The notes beneath the pieces were generated by a model. It was given only the letters and a program-made list of their open reading frames with translations. It was not told the origin of the DNA and did not search any database. A program made the translations under genes and the position numbers. From the NCBI RefSeq assembly GCF_003206695.1, contig NZ_PZJN01000001.1:245473-309472 (forward strand): a DNA stretch of 64,000 bases, read 5' to 3'. This DNA comes from Salinicola halophyticus (GTDB taxonomy: Bacteria > Pseudomonadota > Gammaproteobacteria > Pseudomonadales > Halomonadaceae). Below are positions 8,024 to 17,569 of this stretch, in pieces. The stretch's first letter is position 1; every line of letters starts with the position of its first letter.

Positions 8024-10095
8024 TGCGCATGCCGCCCCTCGTCCAGACCTATCTGATGCCCGAGGTCTCGGCGGTCAAGTTCGCCATCAAGACCACCCTG
8101 GCGATGATGATCGCGCTTTACCTGGCGCTATGGTTCAACCTCGACCGCCCTTACTGGGCGTTGATCTCGGCGGCCTTCCTGCAGATCCGGCCGATGAGCG
8201 GCATGGTCATCGAGAAAGGCATCTGTCAGATCAGCGGCACGCTGATCGGTGCGACGGCGGGAATCATCATCATGGCGCTTTTCGCCCAGGCGCGAGTGCC
8301 GGCGCTGATCACGCTGACGCTGTGGATCATGCTATGTACCTACGTCGGCTCCCTGTGGCGCAACAACTACACCTACGGCTGCCTGATGGCGGCCGTCACC
8401 GCCATGCTGATCGTGGTGATCTCCAACGGCAGCACGCCGGGAGGCATCTTCGATATCGCGGTGGCGCGACTGTCGGAGCTGGGACTGGGCGCCATCTGCG
8501 CCACCCTGGTCAGTTCACTGCTGTGGCCCTCTCGGGTCGGCAAGCATCTTTCCGACCAGGCCGATACGGTCATCAACGAAGCGTTCGAGAACGCCGCGCT
8601 GCGCCTCGAAGCCAGCGACGATATTCCCGCCATGCAGAAGGCGCTGCGGGGCAGCCTGGGCCCGCTGACAGTGCTGGAAACGGATAGCCAGGCAGCACGC
8701 TTCGAAGGCCCCGAGGGGCCGGGCCGAATCCGCGCGACTCACGTATTGACCCGCCGCACGCTGCGTTTTCTGGCCAATCTGCAGGCGCTGCATCAGATGC
8801 TTCACGATCACGCCGACAAGCTGGACCCTCGCAGCATCGAGATCGCGCGCCAGGTCGCTCAGGGCTTTCGCGAGGCGGAACACGTCAAGGGCGTGCCCAA
8901 GGCGCGTCAGGAACTGCAGGATCTGCGTCATCTGGTACACGAGAGTGACGAGGAAGGCATGGCGCCGCTGGATCGGCGCGCACGCCTGGGGCTGCGGGAA
9001 TCGATCGGCCACGCCATGGTGATGCTCGATGCCCGCGAAGCGATCGCCTCGCCCGGCACCCACAAGCTGCGTTCGGCCTCGCTGGCCTGGCATCGCGATC
9101 ACCTTGCCGCCGGCATCAACGCCATCCGTTCGGGACTAGTATTCGGCACGCTGGCCACATTCTGGATTCTCACCGCCTGGAACAGCGCCATGGTCGCCAT
9201 GCTGCTGGGCACGCTGTTCTCGTCGTTCTTTGCCAGCCGCGACAACCCGGTCGCAATCACCATGATGTTCTACAAGGGCATGCTGGCGGCGATCCCCAGC
9301 GCCTTTCTGTTCGGCCACGTGCTGCTTTCTCAAGCCCATGGCTTTCCGATGCTGGCGATGCTGTTCGGCACGCCGCTGTTCCTGGGGCTGCTGGGGGCGA
9401 CCAATCCAGCGACGATGGGCTACTGCCTGGCCTTCACGATCTTCAACATCCTGCTGACCATGCCCGGCAACAACATGGATTTCTCGTTCGACAGCTTCGC
9501 CAACCGTGCCGTCGCAGTCATCATCGGGCTGACCTGCGTGGCGATGGGCTTCCGGCTGCTGCCGGGGCTGGGTACGCGTCTGCGTCGGCGCCGCCTGATC
9601 AATGCCATTTCCCGGGACATCCGTCACTTGCGCCGGCGTTCGATACGCGATGCCGAGACCCGCTTCAGCGGACACATGGCCGATCGTATCCTGCAACTGG
9701 CGCAGCACGACGACATGCTGCCGGAGGACCAGCGTCACCTGTTCATTCTGGGGCTGACCGGGCTGGATCTGGGCACCGCGACACTGCGTCTGCGTGACCG
9801 TCTCGACGATGCGCCACACCCGCTGATTCGACGTGCCCATCGCCAGCTACTGCGCACGCTGGCCAGCGGCTTCGAGGAGAGCGCCAATGGCCGCCAGCCG
9901 CAAGGCATTCGCGAGGCGGGTCAGCGTCTGGACGAAGCCATCGCCGCCCATGGCAACGTGCCTGCCGATCGCCGTGTCCTGCTGGAGGGGCTGGTCGAGC
10001 GGCTCGAGCTGGCGCTGGAGCGGCTGGGACGCATCATGGCCGAGCGCCCCGGGATCAAGCCCGCGGCGCAGGCATCCGAACCGGCGACCTCCTGA
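8023..10095 (+). CDS. FUSC family efflux inner-membrane protein (AaeB-like)
   Basis: 690 residues of the fusaric-acid-resistance/aromatic acid exporter family. Two membrane blocks (about residues 15-165 and 360-515) alternate with soluble helical domains (about 170-355 and 520-690), the usual FUSC arrangement. With the preceding DUF1656 and HlyD proteins it would expel aromatic carboxylic acids or related toxic compounds. The start used is the ATG at 8023 that overlaps the previous stop; an ATG six bases later is also possible. No LysR regulator of the AaeR type is adjacent. It converges on the proline racemase-like gene with only 22 bases between and no obvious terminator. Confidence 0.87.
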   Translation: MRMPPLVQTYLMPEVSAVKFAIKTTLAMMIALYLALWFNLDRPYWALISAAFLQIRPMSGMVIEKGICQISGTLIGATAGIIIMALFAQARVPALITLTLWIMLCTYVGSLWRNNYTYGCLMAAVTAMLIVVISNGSTPGGIFDIAVARLSELGLGAICATLVSSLLWPSRVGKHLSDQADTVINEAFENAALRLEASDDIPAMQKALRGSLGPLTVLETDSQAARFEGPEGPGRIRATHVLTRRTLRFLANLQALHQMLHDHADKLDPRSIEIARQVAQGFREAEHVKGVPKARQELQDLRHLVHESDEEGMAPLDRRARLGLRESIGHAMVMLDAREAIASPGTHKLRSASLAWHRDHLAAGINAIRSGLVFGTLATFWILTAWNSAMVAMLLGTLFSSFFASRDNPVAITMMFYKGMLAAIPSAFLFGHVLLSQAHGFPMLAMLFGTPLFLGLLGATNPATMGYCLAFTIFNILLTMPGNNMDFSFDSFANRAVAVIIGLTCVAMGFRLLPGLGTRLRRRRLINAISRDIRHLRRRSIRDAETRFSGHMADRILQLAQHDDMLPEDQRHLFILGLTGLDLGTATLRLRDRLDDAPHPLIRRAHRQLLRTLASGFEESANGRQPQGIREAGQRLDEAIAAHGNVPADRRVLLEGLVERLELALERLGRIMAERPGIKPAAQASEPATS

Positions 10096-10117
10096 CCGAG
10101 CGCCGAATCGAGGCTCG

Positions 10118-11155
10118 TTAGCGGTCGCCGATGCGCGGCCAGGTATCGGCGAGCCGATAGCCGGCGGGCCACGGGTCGTGAGGGTCGAGGGTGTGCTGAT
10201 GGGTGCCGGTGATGAAAGCGCGGCCGCGGATCAGCGGCGTTACCGCCTCCTTGTCGCCAACGCGAGTCGTGCCGTCGAGCTGGCAATAAAAACGTGAATC
10301 GATGATCGATTCGCCGATGAAGGTCTCGTTCAGCCCGAGCTTGCCCTGAGCATGCAGCAGCGCCATGCGCGCGGAACAGCCGGTACCGGTGGGGGAACGA
10401 TCAAGCTTGCCGGGCTGAATCGCCACCGTGTTGCGCCCCAGCCAAGCATCGCCCTCCCGCGTCAGCGGCGCGGCGATCTGGCAGAACGAGACGTGCCGCC
10501 ACTCGGGATTGGCGGGATGATGAAAGCCGAACTGCTCGTTGACCGCATTGGTAATGCGGATGCCGGCCTCGACCAGCTCCCGTGCTTCGTCCGGGACCAG
10601 TCGGAAGCCGAGATCCTCGGCATCGACGATCACGAAACTGTCGCCGCCGAAAGCCGTATCGACGCGCAGCGTACCGAGCCCTTCCACTTCGAGCTGCAGA
10701 TCGCGCCGGTCGACGAATGCAGGCAGGTTGCGCACGGTGACGTCCAGCACCCGGCCATTCTCGCAGCGCGCTACCATCTCGATCACCCCGCCCGGCGCCT
10801 CCAGCACCAGTTGCGTCTCTGGCTCCTGCATCGGCAGAATGCCGGTCTCGAGCAGTACGGTGGCGACACACAAGCTGTTGGAGCCGGACATCGGCGGCGT
10901 GTCTTCCGGCTCCATGATGATCCAGCCCATCTGCGCGCGCGGATCCTTGGCCGGCACCAGCAGATTGACGTGCCGGAAGACGCCGCCGCGAGGTTCGTTG
11001 AGCATGAAGTTTCGCAGCGTCTGGTCGCGTGCGATCCAGCGCGACTGCTCCCACAGCGTGTCGCCGGGCGGCGGCGCCACCCCGCCGACGATGACGTCCC
11101 CGACCTCGCCCTCGGCATGACAGCTGACGCTATGAATCACCCGACTGGTCTGCAT
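10118..11155 (-). CDS. Proline racemase superfamily protein, probable trans-3-hydroxy-L-proline dehydratase or related
   Basis: 345 residues, two-lobed diaminopimelate-epimerase-like fold. The two active-site loops are seen as MSGSN (Ser90) and DRSPTGTGC (Thr256, with Cys260 four residues on). Classical racemases have Cys at both positions; members with Thr in the second loop are generally hydroxyproline dehydratases, which suggests trans-3-hydroxy-L-proline dehydration, but Ser in the first loop leaves racemase/epimerase-type activity open. I chose the ATG at 11155 (MQTSRV) because GGAGG lies five bases upstream; the earlier ATG at 11170 has no ribosome site. It follows the branched-chain amino-acid type ABC operon on the same strand with a 54-base gap, so the transporter may supply its substrate. 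Confidence 0.8.
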   Translation of the reverse strand: MQTSRVIHSVSCHAEGEVGDVIVGGVAPPPGDTLWEQSRWIARDQTLRNFMLNEPRGGVFRHVNLLVPAKDPRAQMGWIIMEPEDTPPMSGSNSLCVATVLLETGILPMQEPETQLVLEAPGGVIEMVARCENGRVLDVTVRNLPAFVDRRDLQLEVEGLGTLRVDTAFGGDSFVIVDAEDLGFRLVPDEARELVEAGIRITNAVNEQFGFHHPANPEWRHVSFCQIAAPLTREGDAWLGRNTVAIQPGKLDRSPTGTGCSARMALLHAQGKLGLNETFIGESIIDSRFYCQLDGTTRVGDKEAVTPLIRGRAFITGTHQHTLDPHDPWPAGYRLADTWPRIGDR

Positions 11156-11209
11156 TCGATCCTCCGACATTCGACAGGGCGCTGACGATCTGGATGCAAC
11201 GCCACGTCG

Positions 11210-11995
11210 TCACTCGCCGACGCCCAAGTAGGCCTTCACGATGGATTCGTCTTCGCGCAGCTCGGCGGCAGCGCCCTGCATGCGGATCTCGCCGTTCTCG
11301 ATCACGTAGGCGTAATGCGCCAGACGCAGCGCCAGGCGCGCATTCTGCTCCACCAGCAGGATGGTGGTCCCGGCCTCGTTGAGACGTTTGATAATGCGCA
11401 TGATGTCGGTCACCAGCTTCGGCGCCAACCCCATGGAGGGTTCATCGAGCAGCATCACGCTGGGCCCGTGCATCAAGGCGCGCCCCATCGCCAGCATCTG
11501 CTGCTGTCCGCCGGAGAGCAGCGAACCATCCTGATGGCGGCGCTCGTGGAGGATCGGAAACAGCCCGTAGACCTCGTCGAGTCGCTGGCGGCGCAGCGCG
11601 TTGTCCTTGACCGTGAACGCGCCGAGCTCCAGATTCTCCTTGACCGTCAGCCCACGCAGGATCCGGCGCCCTTCGGGCACGTGGACCACGCCGCGGCGGG
11701 CGATGTCGTGGGCGGCGAGCTTGGCGATCGACTCCCCTTCGAGCTGAACGTCGCCCCGCTGCGCCCGCACCAATCCCGACACGGTCTTGAGCGTGGTCGA
11801 CTTGCCGGCGCCGTTGCTGCCCAGCAGGGTCACGATCTCGCCTTCGTGGACATCCAGTGTCACGCCTCGCAACGCCTGAATCTTGCCGTAATAGGCTTCG
11901 ACGTCGCGAATGCTCAGACGCACCTTGTCAGGCCGCTTGGCGGTGGCCGATGCCCCGGGGCGTGTGGCCTCGGGTCGTGTGGTGGTTTGCGTCAC
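11210..11995 (-). CDS. livF: Branched-chain amino-acid type ABC transporter ATPase (LivF-like)
   Basis: 261 residues, last gene of a five-gene operon. Walker A GSNGAGKST, signature LSGGQQQM and Walker B VMLLDEPS are all present. The first 25 residues are a polar T/R/P-rich extension before the ATPase fold begins at VRLSIRDVEAYYGKIQALRG. The start is GTG at 11995, overlapping the livG stop by four bases; an in-frame reading continues upstream within livG but is not coding. Energises import together with the LivG-like subunit. Confidence 0.9.
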   Translation of the reverse strand: MTQTTTRPEATRPGASATAKRPDKVRLSIRDVEAYYGKIQALRGVTLDVHEGEIVTLLGSNGAGKSTTLKTVSGLVRAQRGDVQLEGESIAKLAAHDIARRGVVHVPEGRRILRGLTVKENLELGAFTVKDNALRRQRLDEVYGLFPILHERRHQDGSLLSGGQQQMLAMGRALMHGPSVMLLDEPSMGLAPKLVTDIMRIIKRLNEAGTTILLVEQNARLALRLAHYAYVIENGEIRMQGAAAELREDESIVKAYLGVGE

Positions 11996-12768
11996 AGTGC
12001 CAGCTCCTCCTCGTCCTGACCGAGATAGGCCTCTATCACCCTGGGGTCGTTCTGCACCGTGTGGGGGTCGCCCTCGGCGATCAGACTGCCGTGATCGAGC
12101 ACGCTGATTCGCTCGGAGACGTTCATCACCAGGCTCATGTCGTGTTCGATCAGCAGCACAGCGACGCCGCGCTCGTCCCGGATGCGTCGAATCAGCTCGA
12201 TCAAGCTCTGTTTCTCGCTGCTGTTGAGCCCCGCCGCCGGCTCGTCGAGCAGCAACAGCTTGGGTTCGGTCGCCAGGGCGCGGGCGATCTCGACCCGGCG
12301 TTGATGCCCATAGGCCAGATTGGTCGCCAGTCGCTCCTGTTGCCCCAGCAGGTCGACGAAATCGAGACACTCGAGACTGGTCTCGAGAATCTGGCGCTCT
12401 TCGGCGCGCTGACTCGGCAGGCGCAGTATCGCCGCCAGCGCACCGGACTTGGTCCGGCAGTGCTGTCCGGCCATGACGTTCTCGAGCACCGACATCTCAC
12501 GGAAGAGGCGCACGTTCTGGAAGGTACGAGCGATGCCCATCCGGGTCACGGCATGCGGCTTGCGTTTGACGATACGCTCGCCATCCAGGGTGATATCGCC
12601 TTGCTGCGGGCGATAGAAGCCGGTGATCACGTTGAACATCGAGGTCTTGCCGGCGCCGTTGGGGCCGATCAGGCTGTGAATGCGCCCCGCCTCGACACCG
12701 AAGTCGACATCGTGCAGTACGGTGTTGCCGGCGAAGCTCAGCGACACCTGTTTCAGTTGCAGCAGCAT
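11992..12768 (-). CDS. livG: Branched-chain amino-acid type ABC transporter ATPase (LivG-like)
   Basis: 258 residues. Walker A GPNGAGKTSMFN, the LivG-type signature segment AYGHQRRVEIARAL and Walker B LLLLDEPAAGL are visible, with the C-terminal extension (VIEAYLGQDEEE) characteristic of LivG. It pairs with LivF as the ATPase heterodimer. Gap to the LivM-like gene is nine bases. Confidence 0.92.
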   Translation of the reverse strand: MLLQLKQVSLSFAGNTVLHDVDFGVEAGRIHSLIGPNGAGKTSMFNVITGFYRPQQGDITLDGERIVKRKPHAVTRMGIARTFQNVRLFREMSVLENVMAGQHCRTKSGALAAILRLPSQRAEERQILETSLECLDFVDLLGQQERLATNLAYGHQRRVEIARALATEPKLLLLDEPAAGLNSSEKQSLIELIRRIRDERGVAVLLIEHDMSLVMNVSERISVLDHGSLIAEGDPHTVQNDPRVIEAYLGQDEEELAL

Positions 12769-12777
12769 CGCTTTCTC

Positions 12778-13782
12778 CTAGGATCTCTTTTCGGGCCAGA
12801 TACCACTCGGCCGGAACAGCATGATCAGCAACAGCAGTACGGCGAATATCAGCAGTCGCAGGGTGCCGAAATCACGCAGCAATTCGGGGCCGAGCACCAC
12901 GATGAACGCGCCCAGGATGACGCCGGGTATCTTGCCCATGCCACCCAGCACCACCGCCAGCAGAATCAGCACCGACTGCTGGAAGCTGAAGCTCTCCGGC
13001 GAGATGGCCCCCAGATTGACCGAGAAGAAAATTCCGCCGATCGCTCCGAAGATGGCGCCGGTAACATACGCTGCCAGCTTGGTCGCCACGCGATTGATCC
13101 CCATCGCTTCGGCGGCGTCCTCGTCGTGGCGCACGTAAAGCCAGGCCCGCCCCAGCCGGGAATCGAACAGCCGCTGACTGGCGACATAGGCCACCACCGC
13201 CAGCACTACGAAGACGTAGTAGAAGTCGATCGAGCTATCGATGTGCCAGCCGAACAGCGACGGCTCCGGTATGTGCGACAGACCGCTGGCGCCCCCGGTG
13301 ATCTCCAGGTTGCGCGCGGTGAAGCGCACGATTTCGCCGAAGCCCAGCGTCACGATCGCCAAATAGTCGCTGCGAAGACGCAGCGTGGGCCCGCCGATGA
13401 TCACCCCGGCGAGCGCCGCGGCCAGCAAGGCAAACGGAATGGCCGCCCAGAAATTGACCCCGAACTGCTGGGTCAGAATGCTGACGGTATAGGCGCCGAC
13501 GGCGAAAAAGGCGGCGTAGCCAAGATCGAGCAGCCCCGCATAGCCGACCACGATGTTCAGCCCCAGGCAGAGCACGACGTAGAGCAGCGCATTGGTCAGA
13601 ATGACCGTGGTGTATTGACTGGAGATCCATGGCGTGACGATCAGAATGGCCAGAATGACGACATGCAGTGCGCGCCGCCTTCCCGGCGATTCGAAGGCGG
13701 CATAGAGGCGCTGAAACAGATTCCGCGGCCGCGGTTCTTGGCCGTCTGGGGCGGTCACCGGGGTTGGTTTGGGTTCGGACAT
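12778..13782 (-). CDS. livM: Branched-chain amino-acid type ABC transporter permease (LivM-like)
   Basis: 334 residues. A polar N-terminus of about 35 residues leads to eight to ten hydrophobic helices. The segment GYAGLLDLGYAAFFAVGAY and the later GAIGGIFFSVNLGAISPESF are typical of LivM. It forms the transmembrane path with the LivH-like protein. The start codon lies one base after the livH stop, with AGAGGA inside the livH end serving as ribosome site. Confidence 0.92.
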   Translation of the reverse strand: MSEPKPTPVTAPDGQEPRPRNLFQRLYAAFESPGRRRALHVVILAILIVTPWISSQYTTVILTNALLYVVLCLGLNIVVGYAGLLDLGYAAFFAVGAYTVSILTQQFGVNFWAAIPFALLAAALAGVIIGGPTLRLRSDYLAIVTLGFGEIVRFTARNLEITGGASGLSHIPEPSLFGWHIDSSIDFYYVFVVLAVVAYVASQRLFDSRLGRAWLYVRHDEDAAEAMGINRVATKLAAYVTGAIFGAIGGIFFSVNLGAISPESFSFQQSVLILLAVVLGGMGKIPGVILGAFIVVLGPELLRDFGTLRLLIFAVLLLLIMLFRPSGIWPEKRS

Positions 13783-13783
13783 G

Positions 13784-14698
13784 TCACATCCTCTCCACTT
13801 CGGATTTGCCCAGCAGTCCGGTGGGCTTGAATACCAGCACCAGAATCAGGATCGAGAAGGTGAAAACGTCCTTCCATTCGCTGCCGATGAACGGAATGTG
13901 CGTACCGAAGGACTCCAGCAGGCCCAGAATCAGGCCTCCCAGCATCGCCCCGGTGATACTGCCGATCCCGCCGATCACCGCGGCGGTAAAGGCCTTCAGC
14001 CCAATCAGAAAGCCCATGAAGTACCAGATGCTGCCGTAGTACGCACCCGCCATGGTGCCGGCGGCGGCGGCGAGCCCCGAGCCGATGAAGAACGTCACCG
14101 CTATCACCGCGGAGACGTTGATCCCCATCATCCGGCACATGTCCTTGTCGATCGACACCGCACGCATGGCGCGCCCGTACAACGTCTTGGAAACGAACAG
14201 TTCGAGCGCAATCAGCAACACCGCGGCGGTCGCGACCAGGACGATCTGGTTATAGGAAAGAAAGAGATTGCCGAGATTGAAGCCACCGAATCCCAGATCG
14301 GTCTGAAACGCGGTGTACTGGCCACCGGTCAGTGCCAGCGCTGCGTTCTGCAGTACCAGCGAAACCGCCAGCGCCGTAATCAGGATCGACAGCCTCGGCG
14401 CACCGAACATGGGATGATAGGCCACCCGTTCGATCACCACGCCAAGACAGCCCACAGCGAGCATTGCCAGCAGCATGGCGATGAAGATGCCGAGCCAGCC
14501 GGCGCCGACGAAACCGGAGATCAGCGATAGTCCGCCAAAACCCGCGAAGGCACCGGTCATATAAAGATCGCCGTGGGCGAAGTTGAGCAGTTTGATGACG
14601 CCGAACACCATGGTGTAACCGAGCGCCACCAGGGCATAAAAGGAGCCCAACACCAGCCCGTCGACGAGCTGCTGCAGAAAAGAGTCGTACCAGGTCAT
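13784..14698 (-). CDS. livH: Branched-chain amino-acid type ABC transporter permease (LivH-like)
   Basis: 304 residues with about eight hydrophobic helices. The LivH opening LVDGLVLGSFYALVALGYTM and the FAHGDLYMTGAF segment are clear. It forms a permease heterodimer with the LivM-like protein. It lies 124 bases after the binding-protein gene, with a strong hairpin in between. Confidence 0.92.
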   Translation of the reverse strand: MTWYDSFLQQLVDGLVLGSFYALVALGYTMVFGVIKLLNFAHGDLYMTGAFAGFGGLSLISGFVGAGWLGIFIAMLLAMLAVGCLGVVIERVAYHPMFGAPRLSILITALAVSLVLQNAALALTGGQYTAFQTDLGFGGFNLGNLFLSYNQIVLVATAAVLLIALELFVSKTLYGRAMRAVSIDKDMCRMMGINVSAVIAVTFFIGSGLAAAAGTMAGAYYGSIWYFMGFLIGLKAFTAAVIGGIGSITGAMLGGLILGLLESFGTHIPFIGSEWKDVFTFSILILVLVFKPTGLLGKSEVERM

Positions 14699-14742
14699 GA
14701 GCGTGCATCTCTGGACAGCGGAAAGCGCAAGGGTGCGCCGGG

Positions 14743-14774
14743 AGCGCTGCGGGGATCATCGAACCCGCAGCGCT
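14743..14774 (-). other. Intercistronic stem-loop between receptor and livH genes
   Basis: Perfect 11-bp arms agcgctgcggg and cccgcagcgct enclose a 10-base loop. There is no T tract. The position between an abundant receptor message and its permease is typical of processing or 3'-end protecting hairpins. Confidence 0.6.
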
Positions 14775-14822
14775 TGCCGGCACCGTCGGCTCAAGCGGTA
14801 GCTCGAGCCACGGGGCTACCCG

Positions 14823-15947
14823 TCATTTCTTCTCGTAGCGGGTCCACTTGCCGCCCTGCCCTTCGAGCACCACGAAGTTGCTGCGCGCCAGCGTATGCTG
14901 GGAGGTGAAGGAGATCGGGCCAGCCAGCCACTCTTTGCCATCGGCGCTGTTCAGGGCTTTGATGATGGCATCGGCGTCCGTCGATCCGGCCTTGTCGATC
15001 GCCCAGGCCATCAACTGCAGGCCATCGTAGGCGAGCGGTGCATATGGCCCCGGCGCGTTATCGAACTTGGACTGATAGTCGCTGATGAACTGCTTGGCGG
15101 CCGGCAGGAAATCGGCGGTCGGATTGGAGAATGCGAACACGCCTTCCGCCGCCTGGCCGGCAATGTTGAACAGCTCCGGCGAGTTGGAGCCGTCGCCCAC
15201 CGCGATGGTCCCCTGGAAGCCGCGTTGACGGAGCTGACGAATCAGCAGGCCGCCGTCGGCGTAGTAGGCCGTCCAGAAGACCGCTTCGGCACCGGAACCG
15301 CGGATCTTGTTGACCAGTGCGGAGAAGTCCTGCTCGCCCTTGTTGATGTATTCGAACGCGGAGACGGTGTGGCCGGCGCCGGTCCAGGCATCGCGGGTCA
15401 GGTTGGCCAGATCCTGCGAATAGGCGTCGCCCTGGTTGACGATGGCCAGTTTCTCGATGCCTTCGCCCTCGAAGAAGTCGAGCGCGGTCTTGGCCTGATC
15501 GTTCCCCGTGGAATTGATCATGACCGCGTTGCCCGGATTGGCCGGAATCAGCTGCGTCGAGTTGGCGGCCACGATGACGAACGGGATGTTGGCATCACCG
15601 TAGGTCTTGAGCGTGGGCTGGGTGGCACCGGAGCAATACCCGCCGACCACGCCGACGACTTCCCGCGAGGCCAGACGGCTGGCCGCGTTGACCGACTGCT
15701 GCGGGTCACAGGCGGTATCGCCGGTGACCAGCTCGATCTGACGGCCGCCCAGCAATCCACCCTTGGCGTTGATTTCGTCGGCGGCCAGCGACATGGCGTT
15801 GAACATGTCCTTGCCGTAGGTGGCTTCGGAACCGGTCGTCGGCACCTGAACGCCCAGCGTGATGGGGCCCTCCTGAGCCATGGCGAGAGAACCGGCGGCG
15901 AGATTGATGACGGCCGCGGAGGCGATCAATTTGAGAAATTTACCCAT
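14823..15947 (-). CDS. livK: Branched-chain amino-acid type ABC transporter substrate-binding protein
   Basis: Periplasmic receptor, 374 residues. Signal peptide MGKFLKLIASAAVINLAAGS ending LAMA-Q, then a Peripla_BP_6 domain beginning ITLGVQVPTTGSEATYGKDM. Other hallmarks are LGGRQIELVTGDTACDP and GVVGGYCSGATQPTLK. First gene of the operon; GGGAG stands ten bases before the ATG. Substrate may be branched-chain amino acids, or hydroxyproline or a related compound given the racemase-superfamily gene at the operon end (inference). The symbol reflects family, not proven specificity. Confidence 0.9.
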   Translation of the reverse strand: MGKFLKLIASAAVINLAAGSLAMAQEGPITLGVQVPTTGSEATYGKDMFNAMSLAADEINAKGGLLGGRQIELVTGDTACDPQQSVNAASRLASREVVGVVGGYCSGATQPTLKTYGDANIPFVIVAANSTQLIPANPGNAVMINSTGNDQAKTALDFFEGEGIEKLAIVNQGDAYSQDLANLTRDAWTGAGHTVSAFEYINKGEQDFSALVNKIRGSGAEAVFWTAYYADGGLLIRQLRQRGFQGTIAVGDGSNSPELFNIAGQAAEGVFAFSNPTADFLPAAKQFISDYQSKFDNAPGPYAPLAYDGLQLMAWAIDKAGSTDADAIIKALNSADGKEWLAGPISFTSQHTLARSNFVVLEGQGGKWTRYEKK

Positions 15948-16218
15948 ACAGCAACACTCCCTTCAGCGCTTTTTGTTTGTTCATGCTTGTTTGTGGGTAC
16001 TGCAAAGGGGTCGGGCATCGCGCCCTTCCGTGCCTGGACCGCGCCGATCGCGGCATTCCTTCATCCTGCCATGGAAAGTTACATTCTGACACTAAGCTTT
16101 TCGTAGGCCGGCTGAAGCCGGCTGATAATAGACACTAGGCTTTTCGTATAAAATATACAAGAAGATCCCCGAGAGCCGTATGCCGGCGCCTCGCAAGCCC
16201 GTGGCGGCCCCGGCCGGC
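15948..16218. promoter_or_regulatory. Upstream region of the liv-type operon with two 18-bp direct repeats
   Basis: No gene seen. gacactaagcttttcgta at 16088-16105 recurs as gacactaggcttttcgta at 16131-16148 (17 of 18 identical), start-to-start distance 43 bases, about four helical turns. Between them lie two copies of gccggc. They look like paired operator sites for the operon at 15947, though the distance of about 140-200 bases from the start codon is long. Confidence 0.4.
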
Positions 16219-16248
16219 CAAAAAAACGCCCAGCAATCGCTGGGCGTT
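16219..16248 (-). terminator. Rho-independent terminator of the porin gene
   Basis: Ten-bp stem (aacgcccagc with gctgggcgtt, loop aatc) followed on the minus strand by a T run. It begins 25 bases after the porin stop codon. Confidence 0.85.
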
Positions 16249-16273
16249 CATCTTTCACCATCCCTGGCTCGGA

Positions 16274-17569
16274 TCAGTAAGTCAGACCGAAGTGGGACTG
16301 GATGCTGGTATGCCAGCCGTCATCGACGGGAGAACCGAAGTAGTTCAGCCCGTTCTTGTTGGTGATGACGTCGAACCAGGCGTAATAGCGACCGGCCGTC
16401 AGTTTGACGCCGATGTCGTTGAGCATCGGATCGTCCATGTCGCCATAGCCGCCATTGATGGCGGAGAAGTCGTCAGACGGGTCGATGTAGCTGAAGTCGT
16501 TGAAGAAGTAGGCGTTCTCGATCGGTCCCCAGTCGACATCCATGCTGTAGGCCAGACTCGCCGAGTACATCTCGCCCTCGGCCGGAATCAGGTAGTTGAA
16601 GCCAAACGCGCCAATCTGAACCACGTTGTCGGAAATGCCGGAAGCGGCTTCACTCGGGTTCTTGGCATTGAACTCGTAGGTCGTGGCCTGCAGCTGAGTC
16701 ATCCAGTTGCCATAGCTGCCATCCAGACCCATCGCCACCGCCCAGCTGTCTCCGCTCTTGTTCGTATTGTTGTTATAGAGCTGCCCGCCCTTGGCGGAAA
16801 GATTGACCTGAGTGGTGTAGTCACTGCCTTGATTGAAGGTGTACGCCAAGCGCCCGGCCAGCTGATTTTCCTCGGTATTGCCCTGCGCGCTGTCACCGAT
16901 GGCATTGGCGCCATAGTGCTCGTTACCGTCACCCAGCTGATCGCTCTTGAAGAAAGCTAGGCTGGACTCCCAGGCACCCTGGGTATGATCCCATTTGATG
17001 CCGGCATTCTGGTTGTCATTGAAACCCGCCAGGTACGGGAGACTGCCGTACCAGCCGAGATAGCCGTAATCCATGTTGCCGAACGGCGTCTGGACCAGAC
17101 CGAGCTTGACGTTGTCATTATCGCCGAACTGATAACCGGCCCAGGCATGGTGCAGAAAACGATAGCCATCGTAGAGACGATACTGGAAGGAGTAGGAGAG
17201 CGGGCCTTCGCCGCCATCCATCCCCAGAATGAACTTGCCGAAATCGAGATCCCCGGCCGTGTCCTGACTGGTCTCGTCCCAGTCATTGAAGGTGTAACCC
17301 AGCTCCACGGTACCGCTGAACTGCGGCGTCCCGACCTCGTCCAGCATGGAGCGATTTTCTTCGGCCATGTCGCGGGTCTTGGTCGCTTTCGTCTGCTGAC
17401 TCTCCCGCTGTTCGGCCAACTGCTGTTGCAGCTGCTGGACTTGTTGCTGCAAGGCGTCGAGCCGACGCTGGATCGCGTCGTTATCCTGTGAAGTCTGCGC
17501 CAGCGCCGTCGGCACGCACGCCATCAGCCCTACGGCAAGGCCGAGGGATTTGAAGATCGGTGAAGTCAC
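16274..17569 (-). CDS. Outer-membrane porin with N-terminal coiled coil
   Basis: 431 residues. A signal peptide (MTSPIFKSLGLAVG...TALAQ) is followed by a Q/L-rich heptad region (about residues 30-75, LDALQQQVQQLQQQLAEQ) predicted to form a periplasmic trimeric coiled coil, then a beta-barrel from about residue 80 with alternating aromatic strands. The last residue is an aromatic Tyr after FGLT, the usual outer-membrane assembly signal. This resembles coiled-coil porins of the DcaP/OprO-P kind more than OmpC; substrate not evident. Confidence 0.75.
   Translation of the reverse strand: MTSPIFKSLGLAVGLMACVPTALAQTSQDNDAIQRRLDALQQQVQQLQQQLAEQRESQQTKATKTRDMAEENRSMLDEVGTPQFSGTVELGYTFNDWDETSQDTAGDLDFGKFILGMDGGEGPLSYSFQYRLYDGYRFLHHAWAGYQFGDNDNVKLGLVQTPFGNMDYGYLGWYGSLPYLAGFNDNQNAGIKWDHTQGAWESSLAFFKSDQLGDGNEHYGANAIGDSAQGNTEENQLAGRLAYTFNQGSDYTTQVNLSAKGGQLYNNNTNKSGDSWAVAMGLDGSYGNWMTQLQATTYEFNAKNPSEAASGISDNVVQIGAFGFNYLIPAEGEMYSASLAYSMDVDWGPIENAYFFNDFSYIDPSDDFSAINGGYGDMDDPMLNDIGVKLTAGRYYAWFDVITNKNGLNYFGSPVDDGWHTSIQSHFGLTY

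Noticed and set aside
11857..13830. 657-codon plus-strand open frame opposite the liv-type genes
   Set aside because: Fully antisense to livF, livG and livM; composition (Q, H, D, R rich) is that of an antisense frame and no ribosome site or motif is seen.
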